DNA of 24,506 bases from UBA5078 sp041175045 (GTDB lineage Bacteria; Pseudomonadota; Gammaproteobacteria; Pseudomonadales; Pseudohongiellaceae). Both the position numbers and the translations under genes were made by a program. The DNA is taken from assembly GCA_041175045.1 (NCBI GenBank), contig JBEDFR010000094.1, positions 1 through 24,506 on the forward strand, written 5' to 3'. The notes beneath the pieces are model-generated. The model did not search any database. It saw nothing but the letters and a program-made list of their open reading frames with translations, and was not told where the DNA came from. Positions 1 through 8,837 of the stretch are shown here, one piece after another (the stretch's first letter is position 1; each line of letters opens with the position of its first letter).

Positions 1-88
1 ATCGATGACAATCTGAAAACGAAAAATGATTGAAAACAAACGATTGTAATTGTGACAAATATGACAGGGCCGACATCCGGCCCTGCAC
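1..88. other. AT-rich spacer at left edge of window
   Basis: No gene is visible here. Bases 1-64 are strongly AT-rich compared with the GC-rich genes to the right, which is typical of a spacer holding promoter or terminator elements. Bases 65-85 form a hairpin described separately. I see a weak TTGAAA box at 30-35 but no convincing -10 partner, so I do not call a promoter. Whatever gene lies to the left is outside the window. Confidence 0.6.
65..85 (-). terminator. Candidate terminator of the MoxR/vWA operon
   Basis: A perfect 8-bp stem CAGGGCCG / CGGCCCTG with a 5-base loop (ACATC) starts 3 bases after the stop codon of the last operon gene. On the minus strand it is followed by a moderately T-rich stretch (TCATATTTGTCACAATT) rather than a clean T tract. 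Position and stem strength fit a rho-independent terminator, but the weak T run leaves doubt. Confidence 0.5.
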
Positions 89-2119
89 TCAGCGGTAGGT
101 GGTATTGGCCACCCGGGTCTCGGCCAGCAGCATGAGCATGACCAGCAGCAACAGCCACCACCACACGCGCTGCGGTCCTTCGATTTCTGCGCTCAGCTGG
201 GCAGTGCGCACCTCCTCGGACAGCACAGGTTCGGTCTCGGGATTGGTGAGGGCATCCTGCAGCGCGGAGGGTGCGATGCGCGCCAGCGCAGATTCCTGAG
301 GGTCGGGGTTCACCGCATAGAATTGCACCGACTCGCCATCGTCGATGCTCATGAAGCCGGCGGTGCTGGCCGTGAGCAGACGATCTCCCGCCGGCAGTTG
401 CGTGCTGCTGCCTGCGGCATCGGTGATGGTGAGGGTTGCCTCTTCAGCCACCGCCGTGCTCAGGTCGATCACGTCACCCACGCGATAGGCTCTCTCCTTC
501 TCGGTAGCCTGCGCCAGGTAACGCAGCGACTCATGGGCGAAGGGCAGATACAGCCCCTGCAGCGGCATGTTGTTCCACTCGGTGTCGAGCGTGGATGCGA
601 ACAGCAGCACCCGCCCCTGCCCCACCGAACGCTCCAGCAACGCGGGGCTGCCATTGTCGAACTGCATCAGCACGTCCGCGTCGGCCGCCGCCGTGCTCGT
701 CCAGTAGCCCTCAAAGCGCACGTCCCAGTCGGTGCCCAGCGGCAGCAGGACGGGATGGCGCTGGTCGATGTCGGCAATCAACAGATAGTCCCCGGCAGCC
801 AGGCGCACAGCCTGGTCGAGCGTGGCCGGACTGATGGCCCCGAACAACTGGTTGAAGGGACCGGCAGCCACGCGATCTCCCGGCGCCAGCAACAGACTGC
901 CACCCTCACGGACGAAGTCGTTCAATGCTCCCGCCTGAGTGGAATTGAAGTCACTGCCGGCGTTGAGCAGCACCACGACGTCGTGCTGCGCCAGCAGGTC
1001 GGCGTCCAGTTCACGAGGGGTGCTGCGCGTCAGCACGAAGGGCGACTCGGCGGAACCCCCGACGGCCAGCCCCAGCCAGTGGGCTTCGTCCTCGTACCAG
1101 TTCGCCGAGGGCTCGCCATTGACGAGCAGCACCCGAATCCTGGCCATGACATCCACGGTGAAGAAATAGCTGTTGTCGAGCGCGAAATCGTCAGTGCCCA
1201 CGCGAATCTCGCCGCGATGGGTGCCGGCGGTGTCGAACACGGCCGGCAGGCGGACCACTTCTTCGGAAAGATCGGTGAGATTCACCGGCATGCGCGCCGT
1301 TTCGACGCCATCCAGCAGCAGCCGCACCTCGGCCTGATCGATGTGAACGCTGCCCGTGCTGCGCACCCGGGCCAGGATCTCGTACTCGCTCTGGTTCTCG
1401 ATGAGCTGATCGGGCGAACGCACATCGGTGAGCAGAAGATTGCGTGTGGGCCCCTCGCCCACATCCACCGGATTCAGGCGCACGCCGGCCGACATCACCC
1501 AGCCGGAATCGTCGTTGCCCATGCCGCTGGCCTGGAAGTCGGAGATCAGGTGGACACTGCGGGTCTCGTGACGGGCGGACTCCAGCAGATCATTGGCCAG
1601 GCGCAGGGTCGGCAGGTAGCGGGTGACTTCGTAGCCGGGTTCCGGCAACGCCTCAAGGAAGGCCCGTGCGCCGTCCAGATCAGTACTGAGTTCACGCACC
1701 TGCAAGGCAGAACCACCGAAGGCCACGATAGCCACTTCGTCACCAGCCGACATGCCGGCCAGCAGGTCCTGTGCGGCCGCCCGCGCCTGCTCGCTGCGCT
1801 CGCCGTAACGCATGCTCATGGAGACATCGAGCAGGATCACGGACGATTCCGGCGCCGCATCCACCAGCGACGCGATAGCCCCATCGAACAGCGGACGGGC
1901 GAAGGCGAACACCAGCAGGGAGATCACGGCCGCCCGCAACAGCAGGAGCAGCCACTGCTGAATCTGCTGGAACAGAATGAGCTTCTTCGACGTGTTCTTC
2001 AGGAAGCGCAGGGTGCCGAACACCATCTTCGGCGGAGTCTCCTTGCGAATGAGGTGAATGGCGATGGGCAACGCAGCCGCCAGCAGACCGAACAGGAACA
2101 GCGGGCTCAGGAAACTCAT
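89..2119 (-). CDS. BatA-like membrane vWA protein
   Basis: A 676-residue membrane protein of the aerotolerance/BatA type. The N-terminus (about 1-80) has two hydrophobic segments, around 5-24 and 56-76, joined by a basic loop ending in FARP, which is the BatA-type double-transmembrane signature. A von Willebrand A domain follows (about 93-220) with an intact metal-site motif DVSMS at 98-102 and the later Asp in HLISDF (194). Residues about 328-450 resemble a glutamine-amidotransferase-like fold but show no nucleophile Cys elbow. A last hydrophobic segment sits at about 652-667, before a short polar tail. The ATG follows the upstream DUF58 stop directly (TGAATG), so the two are probably translationally coupled. 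It is the last gene of the operon. By family knowledge such proteins cooperate with MoxR ATPases at the membrane; the exact substrate is unknown. Annotation as a vWA protein is firm, function is not. Confidence 0.9.
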   Translation of the reverse strand: MSFLSPLFLFGLLAAALPIAIHLIRKETPPKMVFGTLRFLKNTSKKLILFQQIQQWLLLLLRAAVISLLVFAFARPLFDGAIASLVDAAPESSVILLDVSMSMRYGERSEQARAAAQDLLAGMSAGDEVAIVAFGGSALQVRELSTDLDGARAFLEALPEPGYEVTRYLPTLRLANDLLESARHETRSVHLISDFQASGMGNDDSGWVMSAGVRLNPVDVGEGPTRNLLLTDVRSPDQLIENQSEYEILARVRSTGSVHIDQAEVRLLLDGVETARMPVNLTDLSEEVVRLPAVFDTAGTHRGEIRVGTDDFALDNSYFFTVDVMARIRVLLVNGEPSANWYEDEAHWLGLAVGGSAESPFVLTRSTPRELDADLLAQHDVVVLLNAGSDFNSTQAGALNDFVREGGSLLLAPGDRVAAGPFNQLFGAISPATLDQAVRLAAGDYLLIADIDQRHPVLLPLGTDWDVRFEGYWTSTAAADADVLMQFDNGSPALLERSVGQGRVLLFASTLDTEWNNMPLQGLYLPFAHESLRYLAQATEKERAYRVGDVIDLSTAVAEEATLTITDAAGSSTQLPAGDRLLTASTAGFMSIDDGESVQFYAVNPDPQESALARIAPSALQDALTNPETEPVLSEEVRTAQLSAEIEGPQRVWWWLLLLVMLMLLAETRVANTTYR

Positions 2120-3013
2120 TCAGAAACTCCTGGCGCGGCGCGAGATGTAGGAGTAGAGCGCCGTGTCCAGCGGCTGCGAGGTGTTGAGCAGGCAGTAGTC
2201 CACGCCGCTGCTCTGACACTGCTTCCTGCAGAATTCGAGGTACTTGCCCAGGTTCTCCAGATAGGCGTCACGGATGGACTGGGGCTGGGTGATGAAACTC
2301 TCGCGGGTCTCGGAATCGATGAACTCGGTGGCTTCCTGAAAGCGGAAGTGCAGCTCCGCGTCGTCCAGCACATGGAACACGATCACATCATTGCCCATGG
2401 AGCGCAGACGCTGCAGCGTCTTGATGATCTGCTCTTCGTCTTCCAGCATGTCGCTGATCAGGATCACCATGCTCTTGCGATTCAGGTTGCTGGCAAGATC
2501 CGACAGCGGGCGCACCACGTCTGTGCGCGCTCCGGCGTGCAGACCTGCCAGCACGCGCAGGATGCGGATCAGATGCGGCTGCCGGCACAGGGCCGGGATG
2601 TACTCGTTGACCTGTTCGTCGAAGGTGATCAGCCCCACGGCGTCGCGCTGACGCATGATGAAATAGGCCAGCGCCGAGGCCAGCGTGCGGCCGTATTCCA
2701 GCTTGCTCATCGCCCCCGAGGCATAGCCCATGGAAGCGCTGGAATCCAGTACTACATAGCAGCGGACATTGGTCTCGTCCTCATACTGCTTGATGTAGAA
2801 CTTGTCGCTGCGCGCATAGAGCTTCCAGTCGACATGGCGCATGTCGTCGCCACGGTAGTAGTGGCGGTAGTCGGTGAACTCCACGCTGAAACCACGATGC
2901 GGACTTTTGTGCAGGCCGGACACGAAGCCCTCCACCACCACGCGGGCGCGCAATTCCAGATTGTCCAGACTTGAGAGAACCGTCGGGTCGATGAATGTCG
3001 TGTTGCTCGTCAT
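2120..3013 (-). CDS. DUF58 family vWA-like protein
   Basis: A 297-residue soluble protein with no signal peptide or membrane segment. The DUF58 signature is clear at 52-81 (YYRGDDMRHVDWKLYARSD then KQYEDET). It runs into a vWA-type fold whose metal-site motif DSSAS is at 90-94, with a Thr in GARTD and an Asp in LISDM, so the MIDAS looks complete. The gene lies 21 bases after moxR, with a GGAAG ribosome site, and abuts the next vWA gene. DUF58 proteins are regularly encoded beside MoxR AAA+ ATPases and are thought to be their adaptor or client. No enzymatic reaction is known. The length is typical for the family. I am confident of the family and not of any pathway. Confidence 0.93.
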   Translation of the reverse strand: MTSNTTFIDPTVLSSLDNLELRARVVVEGFVSGLHKSPHRGFSVEFTDYRHYYRGDDMRHVDWKLYARSDKFYIKQYEDETNVRCYVVLDSSASMGYASGAMSKLEYGRTLASALAYFIMRQRDAVGLITFDEQVNEYIPALCRQPHLIRILRVLAGLHAGARTDVVRPLSDLASNLNRKSMVILISDMLEDEEQIIKTLQRLRSMGNDVIVFHVLDDAELHFRFQEATEFIDSETRESFITQPQSIRDAYLENLGKYLEFCRKQCQSSGVDYCLLNTSQPLDTALYSYISRRARSF

Positions 3014-3034
3014 GAGGATGCTTCCGTCACTGGC

Positions 3035-4078
<1,044 letters not shown>

Positions 4079-4126
4079 GGGGTGAGTCCTGTTTTCGCTG
4101 TGGTTCCTGTTGATTGTCTGTACGTC

Positions 4127-5059
4127 TCAATGCGTGAACGCGTATATCAAATAATTGATGGCAATCTTGTACGCCTCGTTGCTGTAGCGCGTCGGGTAGG
4201 GCTCGAAGAACGTGTGTTCCCAGCCATCGCCCAGGTCGGCATTATGATTGGCCACGAGCATAACACGGCCATCATCGTCGAGAATCGCGTACACAGCCGG
4301 TGGATAATTCGGATCATCCAGACTGAAGCCGCCGTTGTAATCCCAGGTAACTGCGCGACCTGGCACCTGCACCACTTCCTCGACATCGAAGAAGGTGTGG
4401 AAAATCTCATGATCGGTGTCGAGCTTCACCAGCGGGCGCTCCGGGAAGAGCTTGACCATCTCGGTCTGGAAGTCCTCCAGGTGGGCGTCCCCCCAGAAGT
4501 CGTCCAGCAGGATGAAACCGCCGCGGAACATGAATTCGCGCATGGCCGCAATCTCCTCGGGGCTGAAATTCGGGCCGCTCATGGTGCTGCCGATCGGCAC
4601 ACGCTTCATGTTCATGTAGAGGAAGGTGTGCTCGAACAAGCGCGGATCGGTCAGCTCCAGGAAGTCGTAGCTCTTGCTGTTGGCGTCGATGTTCGTGTAA
4701 CGCTGCACGCCGCGCAGGAAGTTGGATTCGGCGTCTGGAAAATCGGTATCCCACCAGCCGCCGCGCCGCCCGCCACCGCCAAAACCTCCGAAACCGCCAC
4801 CGAAGTCCCCTCCATCGTAGCCACCGCCGCGACGACCGCGCCCGCCGCCGTAATTGGTGTAACGGCCCCGGATCCAGGTGAACTCAGTGGGCACGGCGAC
4901 CTCGGAACTGGCCTCACGCAGAAAGGATTCCGGGTCGAAGTCGAGCGGCACTGCAGTGGTCTGGGCGGCAAGACCGGCGCTGCACAGCAGCGCAGCGGCC
5001 GCGATCCATGCCCGCAGCGCCTTGCTCAGGAGTGTGCCTGTCGCCCGATTCCAGTCCAT
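4127..5059 (-). CDS. DUF4159 protein with Gly/Arg-rich insert
   Basis: A 310-residue secreted or membrane-anchored protein. Residues 14-32 form a hydrophobic signal segment ending in AGLAAQ, a plausible signal-peptidase site. The DUF4159 core is recognisable: FTWIRGRY, then WWDTDFPDAESNFLRG at 102-117, LTDPRLFEHTFLYMN, the GGFILLDDFWGD motif, and a C-terminal AYKIAINYLIYAF. Between the first strand and the WWDTDFP motif, residues 71-101 are an unusual Gly/Arg/Tyr/Phe-rich insertion. The gene lies between the TPR-peptidase gene (30-base gap) and moxR (48-base gap), with GGAG upstream of the ATG. DUF4159 domains recur beside MoxR/DUF58/DUF4175 genes in proteobacteria and often form the C-terminal half of larger BatA-like proteins. 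The fold is thought to be flavodoxin or GATase-like. No catalytic activity is established. Confidence 0.88.
   Translation of the reverse strand: MDWNRATGTLLSKALRAWIAAAALLCSAGLAAQTTAVPLDFDPESFLREASSEVAVPTEFTWIRGRYTNYGGGRGRRGGGYDGGDFGGGFGGFGGGGRRGGWWDTDFPDAESNFLRGVQRYTNIDANSKSYDFLELTDPRLFEHTFLYMNMKRVPIGSTMSGPNFSPEEIAAMREFMFRGGFILLDDFWGDAHLEDFQTEMVKLFPERPLVKLDTDHEIFHTFFDVEEVVQVPGRAVTWDYNGGFSLDDPNYPPAVYAILDDDGRVMLVANHNADLGDGWEHTFFEPYPTRYSNEAYKIAINYLIYAFTH
4757..4849 (-). repeat. Gly/Arg-rich low-complexity coding tract
   Basis: Codes for residues 71-101 of the DUF4159 protein. About two thirds are glycine, with arginine, tyrosine, phenylalanine and aspartate interspersed (for example GGGRGRRGGGYDGGDFGGG). 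The matching DNA is a run of CCG/CCA/CCT-type triplets on the plus strand, a pattern prone to slippage. It interrupts an otherwise compact domain. Confidence 0.8.
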
Positions 5060-5089
5060 CCATTCATCTCCACGGATCAGCCCGCGACC

Positions 5090-7792
5090 CTACTGTGCTG
5101 CATCCACCGCCTGCAGCAGCACCTGCTGGGCCCGTTGATAGCTTGGTGCAATCTCGAGTGCACTCAGGATATTGCGGCGCGCCTGCGGTGCCTGACCATT
5201 GGCCAGATAGGCCTCGGCCAGATCGGTGCGCGCCTCCACCGGATCGTTCACATCCAGATCCACCAACACCTCCAGTTCGCGCACCGCCATCTGCGGGTCG
5301 TTCTGCCGGCGGGCGATCTCGGCCCCGATGCGATGTACATCGAGACGATAGGGCGTGATGGCGAGTGCTCGGTCCATGTAGTAACGCGCGCTTTCCAGGT
5401 CGCCGCTCTCCAGCGCCGCCGTAGCCAGCAGCACCGTTGAATCATCGTCGTGCTGCTGGTTCTGCAGCATGATGCGCAGCTGTTCGAGGCGGGCCGCCTG
5501 ATTGCCTTCGCGCTCGTGGATCTGCGAGAGCACCAGTGCGGGACTCGGATAACCGGAATAGTCCGGCAGGATGTCGTGGGCAATCTGCAGATGCACCTTG
5601 GCTTCGTCGAAGGCCTCTTCCTTGAACAGCACGATGCCCAGTTGCAGATGCGCCTGGAAGTCGCGCGGCTGGTCCTGCACGCGCTGACGCATGTGCTGCT
5701 TCAGCGAGGCATTGTTGTACAGCTCGGCCATCACGGCGCTGGAGTTCTCGCGCTGACCGTGGCCATGGGCGGCACCTTCGTCGGCGGCATCCTCGGTGTG
5801 CACATAGACATTGATCTCCTGCACGCGGCGGTCGACCCAGGCACGGAAGCCCGCGTCGAAATCGTCGATGGACATGGTGAACACGGCCTCGAACATCTCC
5901 GACTCTTCCTTGATGAGGGCGTACTGCTTGACCAGCTCGATCAGCTTGTCGAAGCCGTGCTCCTGCGCGATGTAATCAACGACCAGATAGGACTGGAAGT
6001 AGGCGAAGCCCAGGTCCTCGTTGCTGTCCGCACCGGTGAAGCCTTCATTCAGACTGCCCACGGGCAGCAGCTTGTTCTGCTGGGCGGCACGCACCAGCTC
6101 CATGCCGTGACGACGGCCCCACTCGGGCCGCGCCTCGCGCTCCTCCCACACGGAGATGCCCTCGGAGAGCCAGCGCGGCATGCGGTTGTTGGTCATCTGC
6201 AGGGTGAACACGTGCACCAGTTCGTGCCAGAGGATCTCCTGCCAGTTGGCGTCCAGCGTCTGCGGCGAGATCAGGGTGACCACCTTGCCGAAGCAGATGC
6301 CCACCAGCGGGCCGATGTCGGGCAGGCCGACGGAACGCACCGCGAAATCGTCGGTACGCTCGAAGACTTCCACCAGCACCGGCGCCTCCGGCTCGAAGCC
6401 GTACTTGGCAGTCAGCGTGGCCCAGCTCTCTTCCAGCAGTGGCGCCATGTAGGGCCACAGCACGCGAGCGTCGCGCTGGCTCATGCGCACCTCGAAATGC
6501 TCGGTGCGCAGCGTGGCGTATTCCTCCAGTGTGTCGAACACCTTGAGCATGTTGGAGGTCATCACGTTGAAGGGGTCATTGTCGAAGGCCAGCTCCAAAG
6601 CAACACGGCCCTCTTCCTCTTCGCCCAGGCGGATGAGATTGGTGCCCAGCAGGGTATGGCCCTGCCAGTAGTTCGGGTCGGCAGCCACGGCCTGCCGGGC
6701 GTAGCCCACGGCCTCGGTGAAGCGGTAGGCATTGCCGAAGGCGTCGGCCAGATCGCCGTAGAAGCGTGCATTGCCCGGACTGAAGGCATTGACGCGGGCC
6801 TCCAGCTCGGCGAACTCGTCGAAGCGCTCGTGCAATGCAGCCTGCGCCGCCAGGATGCTCAGCGACTTGAGCGATTCCGCGTTCACCTCCAGCGCACGCT
6901 CGACGTATTCGACGGCCTCGTCGGCGCGATCGTTCATGACCAGCAGCGTGGCCATGGTCTCGAGCACCGCGACATCGTTCGGATTGACTTCCAGCGCGAA
7001 GGCCAGCGAGCGCTCGCCGCCACTGATCCTGGCCTGCCCTACCAGCGCAGGCGTGTAGCGACGGTTGATCTCCAGCGCGGCGTTGTAGGACTGCTCGGCG
7101 TCCACGACATTGAACTTCTCCATGAACAGATCACCCCACAACACCTGGGCCTCGAGGTTCTGCGGGTCGAGACGCACGGCCTCGCTGAACAGGCTGTTGG
7201 CGTCATGGAAGCGATCCAGCAGCCAGCTGGCCAGCGCCACCATGGCGATTTCCTCGGCATCGAACACCAGGCCGGCGTCATAGCGACCGATCGCCGCATC
7301 GAGCTGGACGCGGGCCTCGTCACGACGGCCGGTGAACTGCAGCAGACTGCCGTACTGCACCAGGGCGCGCACCGGCGGCGTGGTGTTGCCCGTCACGACT
7401 TCCTCCAGAATCTGCAGTGCCTCGGCTGACTGACCGGTCGCACGCTTGAGCTCTGCCAACTGGGTGGCCAGTCGCGCCGAGGCGGCATTGTCGGAGATGG
7501 CGTCTTCCAGCACCTCGATGGCGCGTTCGTACTCGCCAGTCTGCGCCAGAGCCTTGCTCAGACCCAGCAGGCCGGCTTCCTCGTCGAAGCTGTCGACGCG
7601 CTGAAACAGCTCGATGGCCGCCAGATAGGAGCCGGACTGCAGCAGTTCTTCGGCGCGTTCGAGCGCCGGCTGCATCTGGACGATGGGTTCCTGAGCCAGC
7701 GCCGGCGTGACCAGCAGGGAGGCCTGCAGCAGCAAACACAGGCTCAGGGGGCGAAGAGCAATGCGCAAGGGAGAGCGTTCAGGGAAGTTCAT
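5090..7792 (-). CDS. Secreted TPR protein with gluzincin peptidase domain
   Basis: A 900-residue protein. Residues 1-34 form a signal peptide (basic start, hydrophobic LCLLLQASLLV, then ALAQ). Residues about 40-420 are a long TPR array (repeats such as YERAIEVLEDAI and DEAVEYVERALEVNAES). Residues about 430-680 are a peptidase-MA-like domain with zinc motif HELVH at 523-527 and the third ligand likely E544 in WLSEG. A second TPR block runs from about 690 to 890. The catalytic Glu524 is present, so the metallopeptidase looks active. The ATG overlaps the preceding gene by 14 bases and has AGGACGG just upstream. Export to the periplasm is inferred from the signal peptide. The substrate is unknown. 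Sitting between a caspase-like gene and DUF4159 suggests it belongs to the same machine, perhaps as scaffold and processing enzyme. Confidence 0.9.
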   Translation of the reverse strand: MNFPERSPLRIALRPLSLCLLLQASLLVTPALAQEPIVQMQPALERAEELLQSGSYLAAIELFQRVDSFDEEAGLLGLSKALAQTGEYERAIEVLEDAISDNAASARLATQLAELKRATGQSAEALQILEEVVTGNTTPPVRALVQYGSLLQFTGRRDEARVQLDAAIGRYDAGLVFDAEEIAMVALASWLLDRFHDANSLFSEAVRLDPQNLEAQVLWGDLFMEKFNVVDAEQSYNAALEINRRYTPALVGQARISGGERSLAFALEVNPNDVAVLETMATLLVMNDRADEAVEYVERALEVNAESLKSLSILAAQAALHERFDEFAELEARVNAFSPGNARFYGDLADAFGNAYRFTEAVGYARQAVAADPNYWQGHTLLGTNLIRLGEEEEGRVALELAFDNDPFNVMTSNMLKVFDTLEEYATLRTEHFEVRMSQRDARVLWPYMAPLLEESWATLTAKYGFEPEAPVLVEVFERTDDFAVRSVGLPDIGPLVGICFGKVVTLISPQTLDANWQEILWHELVHVFTLQMTNNRMPRWLSEGISVWEEREARPEWGRRHGMELVRAAQQNKLLPVGSLNEGFTGADSNEDLGFAYFQSYLVVDYIAQEHGFDKLIELVKQYALIKEESEMFEAVFTMSIDDFDAGFRAWVDRRVQEINVYVHTEDAADEGAAHGHGQRENSSAVMAELYNNASLKQHMRQRVQDQPRDFQAHLQLGIVLFKEEAFDEAKVHLQIAHDILPDYSGYPSPALVLSQIHEREGNQAARLEQLRIMLQNQQHDDDSTVLLATAALESGDLESARYYMDRALAITPYRLDVHRIGAEIARRQNDPQMAVRELEVLVDLDVNDPVEARTDLAEAYLANGQAPQARRNILSALEIAPSYQRAQQVLLQAVDAAQ

Positions 7793-8837
7793 TGTACCGT
7801 CCTGTCTTTCTTGCCAGATCGATCAACAGAGTTTCCATCCTGGTCCAGTAATCCTCTTCCAGATAATTGGCCTTCTGGCCACGCAACAGGAACACGGCAC
7901 GTTCCAGCTCCTGCATTTCGGCCAGCAGGGTGCGCGCCTCGGGCGAGCTCTTTTGCGGCCCGGCGCTGTGATTGTCGAAGTAGGCGATCTCCGCGAGGCT
8001 GCCATCGCCCCCGCCTGCCGAAGGCTCCAGGCTGAAATTGCCGTCACCATTGTCATCGATCACCGAGCGCTCCGTAGGCAGGCGGCCCTGCTCGGAATAC
8101 CAGCCCTGCACGCTCTGACTGGCAAAGGTCCAGGCCTCCAGCACCGAGACGCGGCCGTTCTTGTCGCGATCCCCTGCACGGGCATCCAGCGCCTCGATGA
8201 GATAGCGGGCGAACATCGGGTCGTAACGCTCGGCACGGGTACGCGTGGCCGAGAGAATGACGCGACCCGGCGCGGCGAGTTGCGCCGAGAAATCAAAGCT
8301 GCCGCTGGTAGTATTGATGACCACGAGATCCTGCTGCCGGAACGCGGCCAGCAGCGTGGCAAACTCGGCCCCGGTGATGTCCGGGCCGACAATGTTGAAC
8401 TTGGCAGAGGCATCGGACGAGGAGCCGTGGCCGATCATGAAGATGGTGAGCTGGTCGCCAGGCTGCAGCGCCAGCTGCAGCCTGCTCACGGCGGCCTCGA
8501 TGTCCTCGCGACGCGAACTGCCATCCACGCGCGGGTTCGCGCCGGCCGTACTGCCGTCATCCAGCAGCAGGGTGACGGTGTCGGAGCTGTAGCCGTAGTC
8601 CCGCGCCAGCACGTCATGCAGCGAATTGGACCACTGCGAGAAGCGCGCGCGGATCTCGTCCGAGGCCGCGGCGCCCGTGATGATCAGCGCTTGGCGTGCG
8701 GCTTCGGGCCCACCACGGAACCAGACGTCTTCCTGGTCGCCGCTCTGGGCAAGTGCCGGCGTGCCCAGCGCGCTCAGGCTCAGCGCCAGACACCCTGCAA
8801 GGTTCAGTCGAATCCCTCTGCGCATCGCTTGCATCAT
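7779..8837 (-). CDS. Secreted caspase/C13-like protein, cysteine missing
   Basis: A 352-residue protein with a signal peptide (basic RRGIR, hydrophobic LAGCLALSLSALG, then ALAQ, cleaved near residue 31). The core resembles the caspase/legumain (C13) fold: a strand ALIITGAA at 50-57, the His-Gly strand end FMIGHGSS at 133-140 with His137, then VVINTTSGSF at 172-181 where a cysteine would be expected but Thr176-Thr177-Ser178 stand, then GRVILSATRTRAE. Residues 223-234 match a canonical EF-hand calcium loop; 261-272 is a weaker second loop. The chosen ATG (8837) overlaps the upstream stop as ATGA and has AAGGG six bases upstream. A longer frame starting at 8918 would run inside the upstream gene and lose the signal peptide. 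It is probably non-proteolytic. Family assignment is by motif reading only. Confidence 0.75.
   Translation of the reverse strand: MMQAMRRGIRLNLAGCLALSLSALGTPALAQSGDQEDVWFRGGPEAARQALIITGAAASDEIRARFSQWSNSLHDVLARDYGYSSDTVTLLLDDGSTAGANPRVDGSSRREDIEAAVSRLQLALQPGDQLTIFMIGHGSSSDASAKFNIVGPDITGAEFATLLAAFRQQDLVVINTTSGSFDFSAQLAAPGRVILSATRTRAERYDPMFARYLIEALDARAGDRDKNGRVSVLEAWTFASQSVQGWYSEQGRLPTERSVIDDNGDGNFSLEPSAGGGDGSLAEIAYFDNHSAGPQKSSPEARTLLAEMQELERAVFLLRGQKANYLEEDYWTRMETLLIDLARKTGRYNELP

Noticed and set aside
323..2974. 883-codon open frame on the plus strand
   Set aside because: It runs antisense through two well-supported genes (BatA-like vWA and DUF58). Its translation is rich in His, Gln and Arg with no domain, as expected for a mirror frame in high-GC DNA.
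4153..4172. AT-rich inverted repeat ATCAA-TTAT-TTGAT near the end of the DUF4159 gene
   Set aside because: It is explained by coding for the conserved C-terminal AINYLIYAF segment. No good promoter or terminator accompanies it.
4082..5440. 452-codon open frame on the plus strand
   Set aside because: Antisense to the DUF4159 and TPR genes; no domain, and it spans a real gene boundary.
5450..7429. 659-codon open frame on the plus strand
   Set aside because: Antisense to the TPR/gluzincin gene; Leu/His/Gln/Val-rich shadow with no recognisable motif or start signal.
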